From: Saprospiraceae bacterium
GTDB taxonomy: Bacteria > Bacteroidota > Bacteroidia > Chitinophagales > Saprospiraceae
NCBI GenBank assembly: GCA_022841745.1
Contig: JALHQW010000001.1
Location: 139,166 to 203,165 of the forward strand
DNA: 64,000 bases
Direction: 5' to 3'
The position numbers and the translations under genes were made by a program. Of the stretch, positions 8,998 to 18,700 are shown one piece after another. The notes beneath the pieces were generated by a model, which made no database searches, had not been told where the DNA came from, and saw only the letters and a list, made by a program, of their open reading frames with translations. Each line of letters opens with the position of its first letter. The first letter of the stretch is position 1.

Positions 8998-9479
8998 TTT
9001 TTCCAAGTTCCCGATTTCCTAATCAATCCTTTCAAGAACGCTATCTGCCCCAAATGGTAAATATCGTGCTGCAACACCCCTGCTACTAGCCTTCGGTAAT
9101 TCCTGCCCGGCATAAATTCGGTATCCAAAAATGACTCTTCCCTTATTCCAAGATGCTCTATTAGGATCGTTTGTTGCTCCGCAAAAGCAGATTTAGCGGC
9201 TTCCCAAGTCGCTGGCGTTTGGCTTTCGGCACTTGGCCAATTATCGGCATCGGTTACGTCCGCCCTAAAATCGGTGTTGCCAAGCAGGCGTTCCGTGAGG
9301 GTCTTTCGCCATTTGACCATATGCCAAAGAATGACTGCGATGGAGTGTCCGTTTGGCGGTGTCACCAAAGCATCCTCGGCTGAAATATCAGAAATAACAT
9401 CCAAATAGCTATCTCCAAACCAAGGGTTGTCATCGAAAAACGAGTTGAAATCAGCGATTATCGAGTTAAGCGAAGTCAT
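8994..9479 (-). CDS. DinB-like four-helix protein
   Basis: This encodes 161 residues of the DinB/YfiT metal-dependent superfamily. The three His ligands of the four-helix bundle can be placed at NGHSIAVILWHMVKW and in VLQHDIYHLGQIAFLKG. Members act as thiol-dependent S-transferases or are uncharacterised. A GTG at 9509 would add ten residues, but the ATG at 9479 is preferred. The stop overlaps the YjbR start by four bases. Confidence 0.85.
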   Translation of the reverse strand: MTSLNSIIADFNSFFDDNPWFGDSYLDVISDISAEDALVTPPNGHSIAVILWHMVKWRKTLTERLLGNTDFRADVTDADNWPSAESQTPATWEAAKSAFAEQQTILIEHLGIREESFLDTEFMPGRNYRRLVAGVLQHDIYHLGQIAFLKGLIRKSGTWKK

Positions 9480-9611
9480 GGTTGATGCGATGAGTTGAGA
9501 AGAATGCACGATACAAGCCTTGAAATAAAATAATTCGTTAATGCGAAAATGCAGAAAATATGATGTAGCCTGTGGCGTTTTTAACCCGTACCAAAAACGC
9601 AGAACGACATG

Positions 9612-9788
9612 ATGGCTAACAGAGAATTTGAACGGGAGGCTGCCTACCGAAACAGGCTGGCCATTTTAATTGCCTTGGTTGCTCACCTCATTTTGCTAGG
9701 TGCAATCGTATTTCACTCCGATATCCAAGGGCTTATCGGGAAAGATAACCAACCAAAATCAGCTGCAGAATCTGTTCTTCAACCTTAA
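9612..9788 (+). CDS. 58-residue single-span membrane protein
   Basis: The frame runs from the ATG at 9612 to a TAA at 9788. It encodes a charged N-terminus (MANREFEREAAYRNRL), one transmembrane helix (AILIALVAHLILLGAIVF) and a polar C-terminal tail of about 23 residues. No family is recognised. Its 3' end overlaps the convergent kinase stop by four bases. The charge layout suggests an inner-membrane protein with a cytoplasmic N-terminus. It is short, but the clean hydrophobic span flanked by charge argues for a real gene. Confidence 0.55.
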   Translation: MANREFEREAAYRNRLAILIALVAHLILLGAIVFHSDIQGLIGKDNQPKSAAESVLQP

Positions 9789-10426
9789 AATAGGCCATGC
9801 AGTTCACCTTGAACGGTGTTCACGATCTTGCCCAAATCCTCTGGGTTGTTTTCAAAATCAATCTCGTCAGCATTGATGACGAGCAGCCTGCCCTCCGTGT
9901 AGTTGGCGATCCACTGCTCGTATCGGTCGTTGAGCCGTTTCAGGTAGTCGAGGCTCATGCTGCCCTCATAATCCCTGCCCCTCGACTGAATATGCGCCAC
10001 CAAGGTCGGAATGCTTGCCTTTAGGTAAATCAACAGGTCAGGTGCCTGGATTTGGGAAGACATCGTTTTGAACAAACTGAAATAGTTCTCAAAATCACGG
10101 CTAGTCATCAGCCCCATATCGTGCAGGTTGGGGGCGAAAATGAAGGCGTCTTCGTAAATGGTTCGGTCTTGTATAACCGTCCTGTCGCCTTGCAAAATCT
10201 TCAAAACCTGTTGATAACGATTGTTTAAGAAGTAGATTTGCAGGTTGAACGACCATCGCTGCATGTCGTGGTAGAAATCGGCAAGGTAGGGATTGTCGTC
10301 CGTGCTCTCAAAATGGGTATCCCAACTGAAGTGTCGGGCAAGTTTTGAGCAGAGGGTCGTTTTGCCGGCCCCTATGTTTCCGGCTATAGCGACGTGCTTT
10401 ACGATGGGTTTTACTGGTTCATTCAT
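9785..10426 (-). CDS. deoxynucleoside kinase (dAK/dGK type)
   Basis: This encodes 213 residues. The P-loop GNIGAGKTT is at residues 16-24, then the substrate-side WSFNLQIYFLNNRYQQ and the DRT (DRTIYEDAFIFA) signature of the dNK family, followed by the lid RGRDYEGSMSLDYL. It phosphorylates purine or pyrimidine deoxynucleosides in the salvage pathway. The exact substrate cannot be read from the sequence. The start is at 10426 and it runs convergent to the small membrane protein. Confidence 0.92.
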   Translation of the reverse strand: MNEPVKPIVKHVAIAGNIGAGKTTLCSKLARHFSWDTHFESTDDNPYLADFYHDMQRWSFNLQIYFLNNRYQQVLKILQGDRTVIQDRTIYEDAFIFAPNLHDMGLMTSRDFENYFSLFKTMSSQIQAPDLLIYLKASIPTLVAHIQSRGRDYEGSMSLDYLKRLNDRYEQWIANYTEGRLLVINADEIDFENNPEDLGKIVNTVQGELHGLF

Positions 10427-10591
10427 AAGATTCGTTAGTGCTTCAATAGCGGCACGAAATTAGGAATTTTGGTCAAAACCAAGTTTTTATGGCCAACTTT
10501 GAACCCAACTCAGACAGGGCTTGGATTTCGAACCCTCCAGATGCTGTTTGTTTTTATCTCCAAAATGTATCCAATCATCTAAAAAACGATT

Positions 10592-10876
10592 ATGCAAATA
10601 GACCGTGACCTAATATTGAAGCTCGAAAATTTGGCGAAGCTTGAGCTGAGCGAGGCGGAGCGTGAAAAATTGGCCAAAGACATGGGCAACATCCTTGACA
10701 TGGTGGAAAAACTGAAAGAATTGGATACAGCCAATGTTGAGCCATTGGTTTATATTTCTGAAGTCGAAAACCAACTACGTGCGGATGAAGTCAGGCGACA
10801 GGTCTCCAATGAGGAGGCTCTGTCAAATGCCCCGACATCGAGCAAACCATTTTTCAAAGTGCCCAAGGTTATTTGA
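10592..10876 (+). CDS. gatC: Asp/Glu-tRNA amidotransferase subunit C
   Basis: This encodes 94 residues, typical GatC length. [21 protein letters not shown], then [17 protein letters not shown] and VEPLVYI match the family throughout. GatC stabilises GatA/GatB, which convert misacylated Glu-tRNA(Gln) or Asp-tRNA(Asn). gatA and gatB are not adjacent. The stop TGA overlaps the ATG of the ABC ATPase gene (TGATG), so the two are coupled. Confidence 0.93.
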   Translation: MQIDRDLILKLENLAKLELSEAEREKLAKDMGNILDMVEKLKELDTANVEPLVYISEVENQLRADEVRRQVSNEEALSNAPTSSKPFFKVPKVI

Positions 10877-11643
10877 TGGCCTTGAAAATTGAAATCACCA
10901 ACAAGTTTATGAAATCAATCATTTCTGTAAAGGAACTCTTCAAGACCTACTATATGGGGGCCAACGTCGTCAACGCCCTTCAAGGCGTCAATCTTGAAAT
11001 TCAAAAAAACGAATACGTGGCGTTGATGGGACCATCGGGTTCTGGCAAATCAACTTTGATGAACCTGATAGGATGCTTGGATTCGCCAACTTCGGGCGAA
11101 TACATCCTCAATGGCTCCAATGTCAGCTTGATGGATGACAGTGAACTGGCCGCTGTCAGGAACAAGGAAATCGGCTTCGTGTTCCAAACCTTTAACCTAC
11201 TGCCTCGTTTGTCGGCACTCGAAAACGTGGCGCTTCCTTTGGTTTATGCAGGAATGGCGAAAGCAGAAAGGATAGAAAAGGCCAAGAAAGTATTAAAATC
11301 TGTTGGCCTTTTCGACCGGATGGACCACAAGCCCAACGAACTTTCTGGTGGGCAACGCCAACGGGTGGCTATTGCGAGGGCCTTGGTGAATGATCCAAGT
11401 ATCATACTTGCGGATGAGCCAACCGGCAACCTTGATTCCAAGACTTCTTATGAGATTATCGGCCTGTTCGAGGAGATTCATTCGGCAGGCAATACTATCG
11501 TGCTGGTCACGCACGAACCTGATATTGCCGAGTTTGCCCACCGAATCGTGAAGATGAAGGACGGCATGGTTGAAAGCGATTTCGTGAACAAGAATGTGGT
11601 AAGAATAGCTGATCTCGCATTCGCAAAGGAAACGGAAGGCTAA
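10876..11643 (+). CDS. ABC transporter ATP-binding protein, MacB/LolD type
   Basis: This encodes 255 residues. It has Walker [10 protein letters not shown], a Q-loop in [19 protein letters not shown], signature [15 protein letters not shown], Walker [13 protein letters not shown] and the H-loop VTHE. The PTGNLD and FNLLP motifs are typical of the MacB/LolD/FtsE group that drives mechanotransmission rather than substrate passage. No permease gene is next to it. The ATG at 10876 overlaps the gatC stop with AAGG upstream; a second ATG at 10909 is possible. Confidence 0.9.
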   Translation: MALKIEITNKFMKSIISVKELFKTYYMGANVVNALQGVNLEIQKNEYVALMGPSGSGKSTLMNLIGCLDSPTSGEYILNGSNVSLMDDSELAAVRNKEIGFVFQTFNLLPRLSALENVALPLVYAGMAKAERIEKAKKVLKSVGLFDRMDHKPNELSGGQRQRVAIARALVNDPSIILADEPTGNLDSKTSYEIIGLFEEIHSAGNTIVLVTHEPDIAEFAHRIVKMKDGMVESDFVNKNVVRIADLAFAKETEG

Positions 11644-11650
11644 AGGCAGG

Positions 11651-12406
11651 TTATTTTTTGTACCGCTCTTCCGCTTTTTTCGCCGATTCCCATTTTATGC
11701 CAATCATTTCTTCCACAGCGATGATGGCCAACTGGATTTCCGTTTCAGCGCTAAGCCGTTTTTCCTGGGCATTAGTATAAGATTCTGAGGCACGAAGCAT
11801 GTCTTCCATATCGAGGTCGGCATTCTTGAAGCGCTGCTGCGAAACCTGATGGGTGTTGCGGGCATCTTCTTCCGCCTTGGTGCGCATTTTAAGTGTTTCG
11901 ATGGCCAATAGCAATTTTTGGTAGCGTGCCATGGTTTCAGCCCTGATCATCATTTTGTGCTGGTTGTTCTCCATATCCTTCACCAACACATCAATTTCCT
12001 CAATCTTTCTTTTCCGCTTGGTATTGGTAAAACTTCCCAAACTCACACTTGAGGAGAGCTGGTAGAGTGGGTAGAGCACAAGGTTGTCCGTTTTGTCCTT
12101 GTCCAGCACGTTTGTCAAACTTACCTCGTTGATATTGAAACCAAACTTTAGGTCGTCCTGCCACTCGTAGCGTTGCAATTCCACCTCCTTTTCCTCAATG
12201 GTTTTTTCGAAGGCCAATATTTTTGTTTGTGGGCTGTTCATGTAGGCCAATTGAACAAGGTAATCTTCAAAACTGGCAGGCCGCTGGCCTTCAGGTGCCA
12301 CAACTGTATTGTAGTCAAACTGCTGTGCATAAATGAAACTTGGCAATACCAATAAGGCACTGAATGCCAAGCATCTGAATGAATTCGAAAGGTTCTGATG
12401 GCTCAT
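11651..12406 (-). CDS. short TolC-like (OEP) protein
   Basis: This encodes 251 residues with a signal peptide ending in FIYAQ. The rest is helical with the spacing of the outer membrane efflux family (VQLAYMNSPQTKILAFEKTIEEKEVEL.., RMRTKAEED, NADLDMEDMLRASESYTNAQEKRL). TolC proteins are about 450 residues with two repeats. This one has about one repeat, so it is a half-length member or a relative with another role. The ATG at 12406 gives the signal peptide. It converges with the ABC ATPase seven bases away. Confidence 0.65.
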   Translation of the reverse strand: MSHQNLSNSFRCLAFSALLVLPSFIYAQQFDYNTVVAPEGQRPASFEDYLVQLAYMNSPQTKILAFEKTIEEKEVELQRYEWQDDLKFGFNINEVSLTNVLDKDKTDNLVLYPLYQLSSSVSLGSFTNTKRKRKIEEIDVLVKDMENNQHKMMIRAETMARYQKLLLAIETLKMRTKAEEDARNTHQVSQQRFKNADLDMEDMLRASESYTNAQEKRLSAETEIQLAIIAVEEMIGIKWESAKKAEERYKK

Positions 12407-12775
12407 ATTGAAACAAGTGGTTGTTGGACGGGCGAGTAAATGAATCGAATACGCCTCAGTCACAGGTGTTTAAACATTGAAAATCCAACAATCAGGCCAT
12501 AGCATGGGGGAGGTCAAAGGAAAGAATTGACAAAACTACGCCAAACTATTTGTGCGGTAATAGTTTTTGGATTATTTTTGTTCACCTTTTCAAATTCTCC
12601 CACACTCAGTTGTATTCACGTCTGAACTTTTTCAAGGCTATTTCCCTGTGGTATAATAAAATTTTTTGAGCAAAAATGGCCTTGTCCATTTTGCCAAAGT
12701 CTGCCAGATTGTCCCCCTTTTATTGTTTAAACAAACACTGTTGGTCCATTGGACCGCCTATTAGGAAGTAGCACT
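12407..12775. promoter_or_regulatory. 369-nt spacer upstream of NRPS-PKS with candidate promoter
   Basis: TTTG (12549-12552), 20 nt, then TATTTTTG (12573-12580) is a good -33/-7 match on the plus strand and would give a leader of about 190 nt. A palindrome GGTCCA-t-TGGACC lies at 12743-12755, just before AGGAAG and the ATG at 12776. No open frame was found. Confidence 0.45.
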
Positions 12776-15700
12776 ATGAACGAAAACGAGTACGCAAAGA
12801 AGCACATTTCTTTTCCGTCAGGTACTTGCCTACACGATATTTTCAGGCGGGAGGTGTCCCGTTGTCCAGATACAACTGCGCTTGTATTTGGCTCGCAATC
12901 AATGACTTATGCTGAACTTGATCGTAGGTCTGACGCCCTTGCCAGCCAACTTCTCCTGCTTGGCATTCAAACCGAAGACTTTGTAGCTATCTATTTAGAA
13001 CGCTCCTTTGAAATGATCATTGGCATCTTTGGCATCCTGAAAGCAGGCGCCGCCTATGTGCCCATTGACGTGGATTATCCCAAAGACCGAATGGCCTTAA
13101 TGGTCGAGGACTGCCAAGCCAAGGTCATCCTCACACAAAGCAATCTGAAAGAAAACCTGCCCCAATCCGTCGCAAAAATAATCTGCCTTGACCGACCCCT
13201 GCCGGCTTTCAATCCCGAGGTGTCGGGACAAGTTCCGCAATCCCCAATCCGCAATCCGCAATCGGATAGTTTAGCTTACATGATTTACACATCGGGAAGT
13301 ACCGGCAAGCCCAAGGGGTGCATGCTCACGCACGAAAACCTATGCAACCAACTTGAAGGCCAACAGGCCATTGCTCCAGCACCCATCGGAGCGATGATGC
13401 TAACCTGCTCCATTAGCTTCGATGTGTCTGTACTGACGATATTTTGGACATTGCTACAAGGTGCGCCCCTTGTATTGCCCAAACAGGGTGAGGAGAAAGA
13501 CATGGCGCAACTTGCTGATACTATTTTCAAAAACCAAGTTACACATATCCTCACCCTACCTTCTTTATATACCCTGCTGCTCGACCAAGCGCCAGCTCAA
13601 AAATTGCAGAGCATAAAATTGGTCAATGTCAGCGGTGAAGTTTGCCCCACATCGCTGGCGCAAAAGCATGAGCGCATCATCCCCGCAGGCCAGCTTTACA
13701 ACCTTTATGGCCCCACCGAAGCCACTGTCAATTGCACCTATTTCCGTTTTCCAATAGGCTTCCATGAGCCAAAGGCACCTATCGGCATCCCCATTCTCAA
13801 TTACGAGATTTTCATTTTGGATGAAAACATGCAGGAAGTGCCCCGTGGCGAGGTTGGTGAGATTTACATTGGCGGCTCAAAACCCGTCGTAGGTCGTGGC
13901 TACTGGAATCGTCCAGAACTGTCTGCTGAACGTTTTGTCAAACTCCTACCTTCTCACCCGCTCACAGCTCTCACGCTCTCGCCGCTCTACAAAACCGGTG
14001 ACCTCGCCCGCTGGCAACCCGATGGCAACATCGAGTTCCTCGGTCGCTCCGATTTTCAGGTCAAATTCAGGGGTTACCGCATCGAATTGGGTGAAATCGA
14101 GGCAGCCATATCCCAGCACCCCGCAGTACGGGAAACGGTGGTTTTGCTAAAAAATCCTCATCAGGTAAATGAGGGAAAGTTGGTGGCTTATATCGTGAAA
14201 AATACGGGTAAGTCATTGACCATCAGTGAAATGCGGGATTTCCTTTCCAGTTCTTTGCCCGACTATATGTTACCCTCTCATTTTGTCATGCTGGAGAGCA
14301 TCCCGCTCACGACCAACGGAAAAATTGACCGCGCTGCCTTGCCTGAACCTGCGGGCGACCGCCCTGAACTCGCCCAAGGCTACGAGGCCCCTGAAGGCGA
14401 CCTGGAAAATTTTATCGCTGAAAAATGGGAGGAATTGCTTGGCGTCAGCCCCATTGGCCGGCACGACAAATTCTTCGAACTGGGTGGGAACAGCATCCTC
14501 GCTGCCCGCTTCATTGGCGGACTGATGACGGCTTGCGAAGCCTCCATCTTCATCACCACCATCTTCGATCATCCAACCGTCGCTGATTATTCGGCATTTC
14601 TAGAAAAAAATTATGCAAACCTTCTTCCGAGGTTGCTGCACGACATAGTTTCCAATAACTATAATCCTTTGGCAATGGGGGCGGCTGAAAACAGTCGCTC
14701 CCAACATTTGACCTCGGCAGACCTCTTGAGATTTCGGACGTTGATCCCGAAGCACTTGCCCAGCCATCAGGAGGCAACGCCTCGAAGTGGTGGCACCGAA
14801 TCGTCCAGCGTCCAACGTCCATCGTCCGCCGGCGAACCCATCTTCATCCTCGCTCCTCCCCGCTCAGGCACCACTTTGCTACGTGTCATGCTAGCAGGGC
14901 ACCCCGGCTTGTTTGCCTGCAACGAACTGCAATTGCTTCATTTTGAGACACTTGCAGAACGGGAAGAAGCCTACAAGGGCAAGTTCGCCCTTTGGTCGGA
15001 AGGCTTGGTCAGGGCGGTGATGGAGCTCAACCATTGCGGAGCAGACGAGGCAAAACTGCTACTCCACAATTTTGCGAAGCAGGGTATGACCACCCGTGAA
15101 ATGTTCGAGCAACTACAAGAATGGGCAGGCGACCGCCTCCTAGTTGACAAATCACCGAGCTATGCCATTGACGCAGATGCCCTCGAAAAAGCCCTTGCCG
15201 ACTTCCCGAATGCCCGTTTTATCCATTTGGTCCGGCACCCTTATAGCATGGTGAAGTCTTTTGAAAAATACAATATGGACCAGGTGGTGTACCTGCATCC
15301 ACATGATTTTTCATCACAGAAATTGGGTGAACTTGTTTGGCTGGAAAGCCACCAGACTACTTTGGATTTTTTGAAGAAAATACCTGAGAACCAACAATTT
15401 AGAATGGTTTATGAGGACTTGGTTCAGCATCCCGAAACCATGATGCACGCAATGTGCGAGGCGCTCGACATCCCTTTTCACGAAGGCCTGCTCGAACCCT
15501 ACAAAGACCTTGATAAGAAAATGACAGACGGCATCCACCCGGACAGCCGTTCCATGGGGGACACCCATTTTGATAAAAAAGGAAAAATAGAAGCAAAAAA
15601 AGCAGAAGACTGGAAGGGCGTTTTGGAGGATAATTTTCTTTGCAATGAAACATGGAGCATAGCACAATCACTTGGTTATGAACCGTTTGGAAATTTAGTG

Positions 15701-18700
15701 GGCAAGTTAAAGGTTTCTGCCAACTCGGTGCAACCTATCACCCAACAATCCAACAATTCAACAATCCAGCAATCAAAATCAATTGCCATCATTGGCATGT
15801 CCTGCCGCCTACCTGGTGCCAACAGCATCGAGGAGTTTTGGCAAAACCTCCTAGAGGGCAAAGACGTCAGTTACCTTGTCACCGAGGCTGACCTTGAGGT
15901 GGAGGGAATCCACAATCCGCAATCCTCAATCCGCAATCGAGTAAATCGTATTTACGCCCTTGACAACCCATACGCTTTTGATGCCGCTTTTTTTGGCTAC
16001 CAGCCACGTGAGGCGGAGATGATGGATCCACAGCACCGCATTTTCCTCGAAACAGCTTACGAGGCCTTGGAGTCGGCGGGTTACAACCCTTACAAGTATG
16101 AGGGCAAAATTGGCCTGTTTGGCGGTGTAGCTCGCAATACGTATGCTTTGAATAACTTGTTGGCCAACAAGGAGTTATTGGAAACCAGCGGGGGATGGTA
16201 CCAAGAAATGTTAGCTTCTGACAGTACATTCAGCATCAGTCGGGTAGCGTATAAACTGAACCTTCGAGGCCCTGCTGTCAACGTCCAGACTGCCTGCTCG
16301 ACAGGTGGCGTGGCGGTGCATTTGGCTTGCCAAAGCCTCCTCGCTGGCGACTCCGACATGGTCATTATTGGGGGCGGACGGATTCAAGCGCCCGTGCTGG
16401 GTGGGTACGAGCAAGTGGATGGCGGGCCGCTCTCAGCCGATGGTTATTGCCGGGCTTTCGATGCCAATGCAAATGGCATGGTTCAGGGCCACGGTATGGC
16501 GATGCTTGTGTTGAAGCCCCTCGACAAAGCCATTGCCGACGGCGACCATGTTTGGTCGGTCATCAAGTCCACGGCCATCAACAACGATGGCTCGGACAAG
16601 ACGGGCATCACTGCGCCAAGTGCTAAAGGCCAGGCTGCCGTCATTCAGCAAGCAATCGAAAAAGCAGGTATTTCAGGCGACCAAATCGGCTATGTGGAGG
16701 CGCACGGAACAGGGACGTTTATTGGCGATCCGATCGAGATTGCAGGCTTGAGTGATGCCGTAACACGGACTGCCAGTCCGTGCTTTCCCACTCCAACTGA
16801 CCGCCAAGCTGCTAATGTAAAAGCACGGTCTGGCAGACCGTGTTACATCGGTTCTGTGAAAACCAATATCGGCCACCTCGACGCTGGGGCTTGCATTGCT
16901 GGTATCATTAAAACGGCGCTTGCATTGCACCACGAGCAATTGCCAGCCACGTTGCATTTCACGAAACACAACCCACAGATTGATTTTGGGAAAACAGGTT
17001 TTGAGGTAAATGCCGAGTTGCGAAGCTGGCCGAGAACTGAACAGCCTCGCTACGCAGGGGTTAGCAGCTTTGGATTAGGGGGGACGAATGCGCACATTAT
17101 TCTCGAAGAAGCGCCGATGAGAGTTCACAGTCCCCAGTCAGCAGTCTTCAGTCCGCAATTAATGGCGCTCTCAGCTAAGACCGACGAGGCAACTGCGATT
17201 TTGGTATCACAATTGTCAGACTTTTTCCAAAAAAACAAAGGCATCTCATTGGCCAATGCCGCCTACACCCTCGCCACTGGACGCCCGCATTTTGCGAAGC
17301 GAAACGCCCTGCTTTTTGCCGAAGGCAAAGAAAAACCAGAAGTTATAAGTGCATTACCGTCCTCCATCCACCGTCCATCGTCCATCGTCTTCATGTTCCC
17401 CGGTGGTGGCGCTCAGTACCTTGACATGACGAGGGATTTATACGAGTCGAACTGCTTTTTCAAAGAACAGGTGGACGCTTGCTTCGAGATTTTAGAGCGG
17501 GAGCACGATTTGGACATTCGGGGAACGGTCTTTCCGACCGCAATCAGCAATCCCGAATTCGCCATCGAAAATCCAGCGGCTGGCTTGGCATCGCTTTTTA
17601 CCATTGAATATTCTCTTGCTAAACTCTGGCAATATTGGGGCGTCCAGCCTACCGAATTGATTGGACACTCGATGGGCGAGTACACAGCCGCTTGTTTGGC
17701 TGGGGTGATGTCATTGAATTCAGCGCTTGGCTTGGTGACGGTGCGGGGCAAGCTTTTCGAGACCTTGGAAGGCGATGGCTGCATGTTGAGTGTGGCAGCG
17801 ACGGAGGAGCGTTTAAAGCCCTTCCTTGACAGTAACCATACAATTTCCGTTATCAATAAACTGGACAGCCTTGTGGTGAGTGGAACGGCAGCAGCGATTG
17901 ACCGCTTGCAGAAAAAGCTGATGCCTGCTGGCATTGATGCTTCCAAAATCCATATCAAAGTTCCAGCGCACTCACCGCTCATTGAACCGGTTTTGCCTGA
18001 ATTCAAGAAATACCTTGAATCGGTGGAATTGAAAGCCCCTCAAGTCCCAATTGTGAGCAACGTAACTGGCACTTGGCTCACTAATGAAGAGGCCACCAGC
18101 GTTGATTATTGGCTTCGCCATCTCCGCCAAACCGTCCGCTTTGCCGATGGCTTGAATACGCTCATGGAACCGTCAACCGTTGGCCGTCATCCATCAACCG
18201 ATAAAAAGAACCGTATCTTCCTCGAAGTGGGACCCGGGCAGACACTTTCTACGTTTGCCCGGGCTCTTCCCACTCTTCCCAACGAGGCTCGAATCATATT
18301 GGCATCAGTTCGGCACCCCAAAGAGGTGCGCAACGATGTCGAGTTCATCCTTCGCACCCTCGGCAAATTGTGGGTGAGCGGCGTGGACGTGGATTGGCAG
18401 GCGTTTTACGGTGGACGTGTTTACTCCCATGTGCCCCTGCCTACTTATCCATTTGAAAAGAAAAAGTATTTCATTGCACCGAAGCGCAGCGCCGAACCCC
18501 AGATCGGTAACGTGATTGCCCCAGAAATGACAACTGAATTAAAACAAATTCAAGAGGAATCGGGCTTCGGAATTATACCTACAATGAGCGAAACAAACAC
18601 ATCCCGCATCCCCAACCTCATCGCTGAAATCAAGGCATCGTTGCACGAGCTAAGCGGCATGGAACCCGCCCAGATGGATGCTTCAGCGAGCTTTTTGGAG

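Noticed and set aside
13400-13760. Substrate prediction for the first adenylation domain from pocket residues
   Set aside because: The Asp of motif A4 is present, which suggests an amino acid, but the remaining pocket residues read by eye match no code I could trust.
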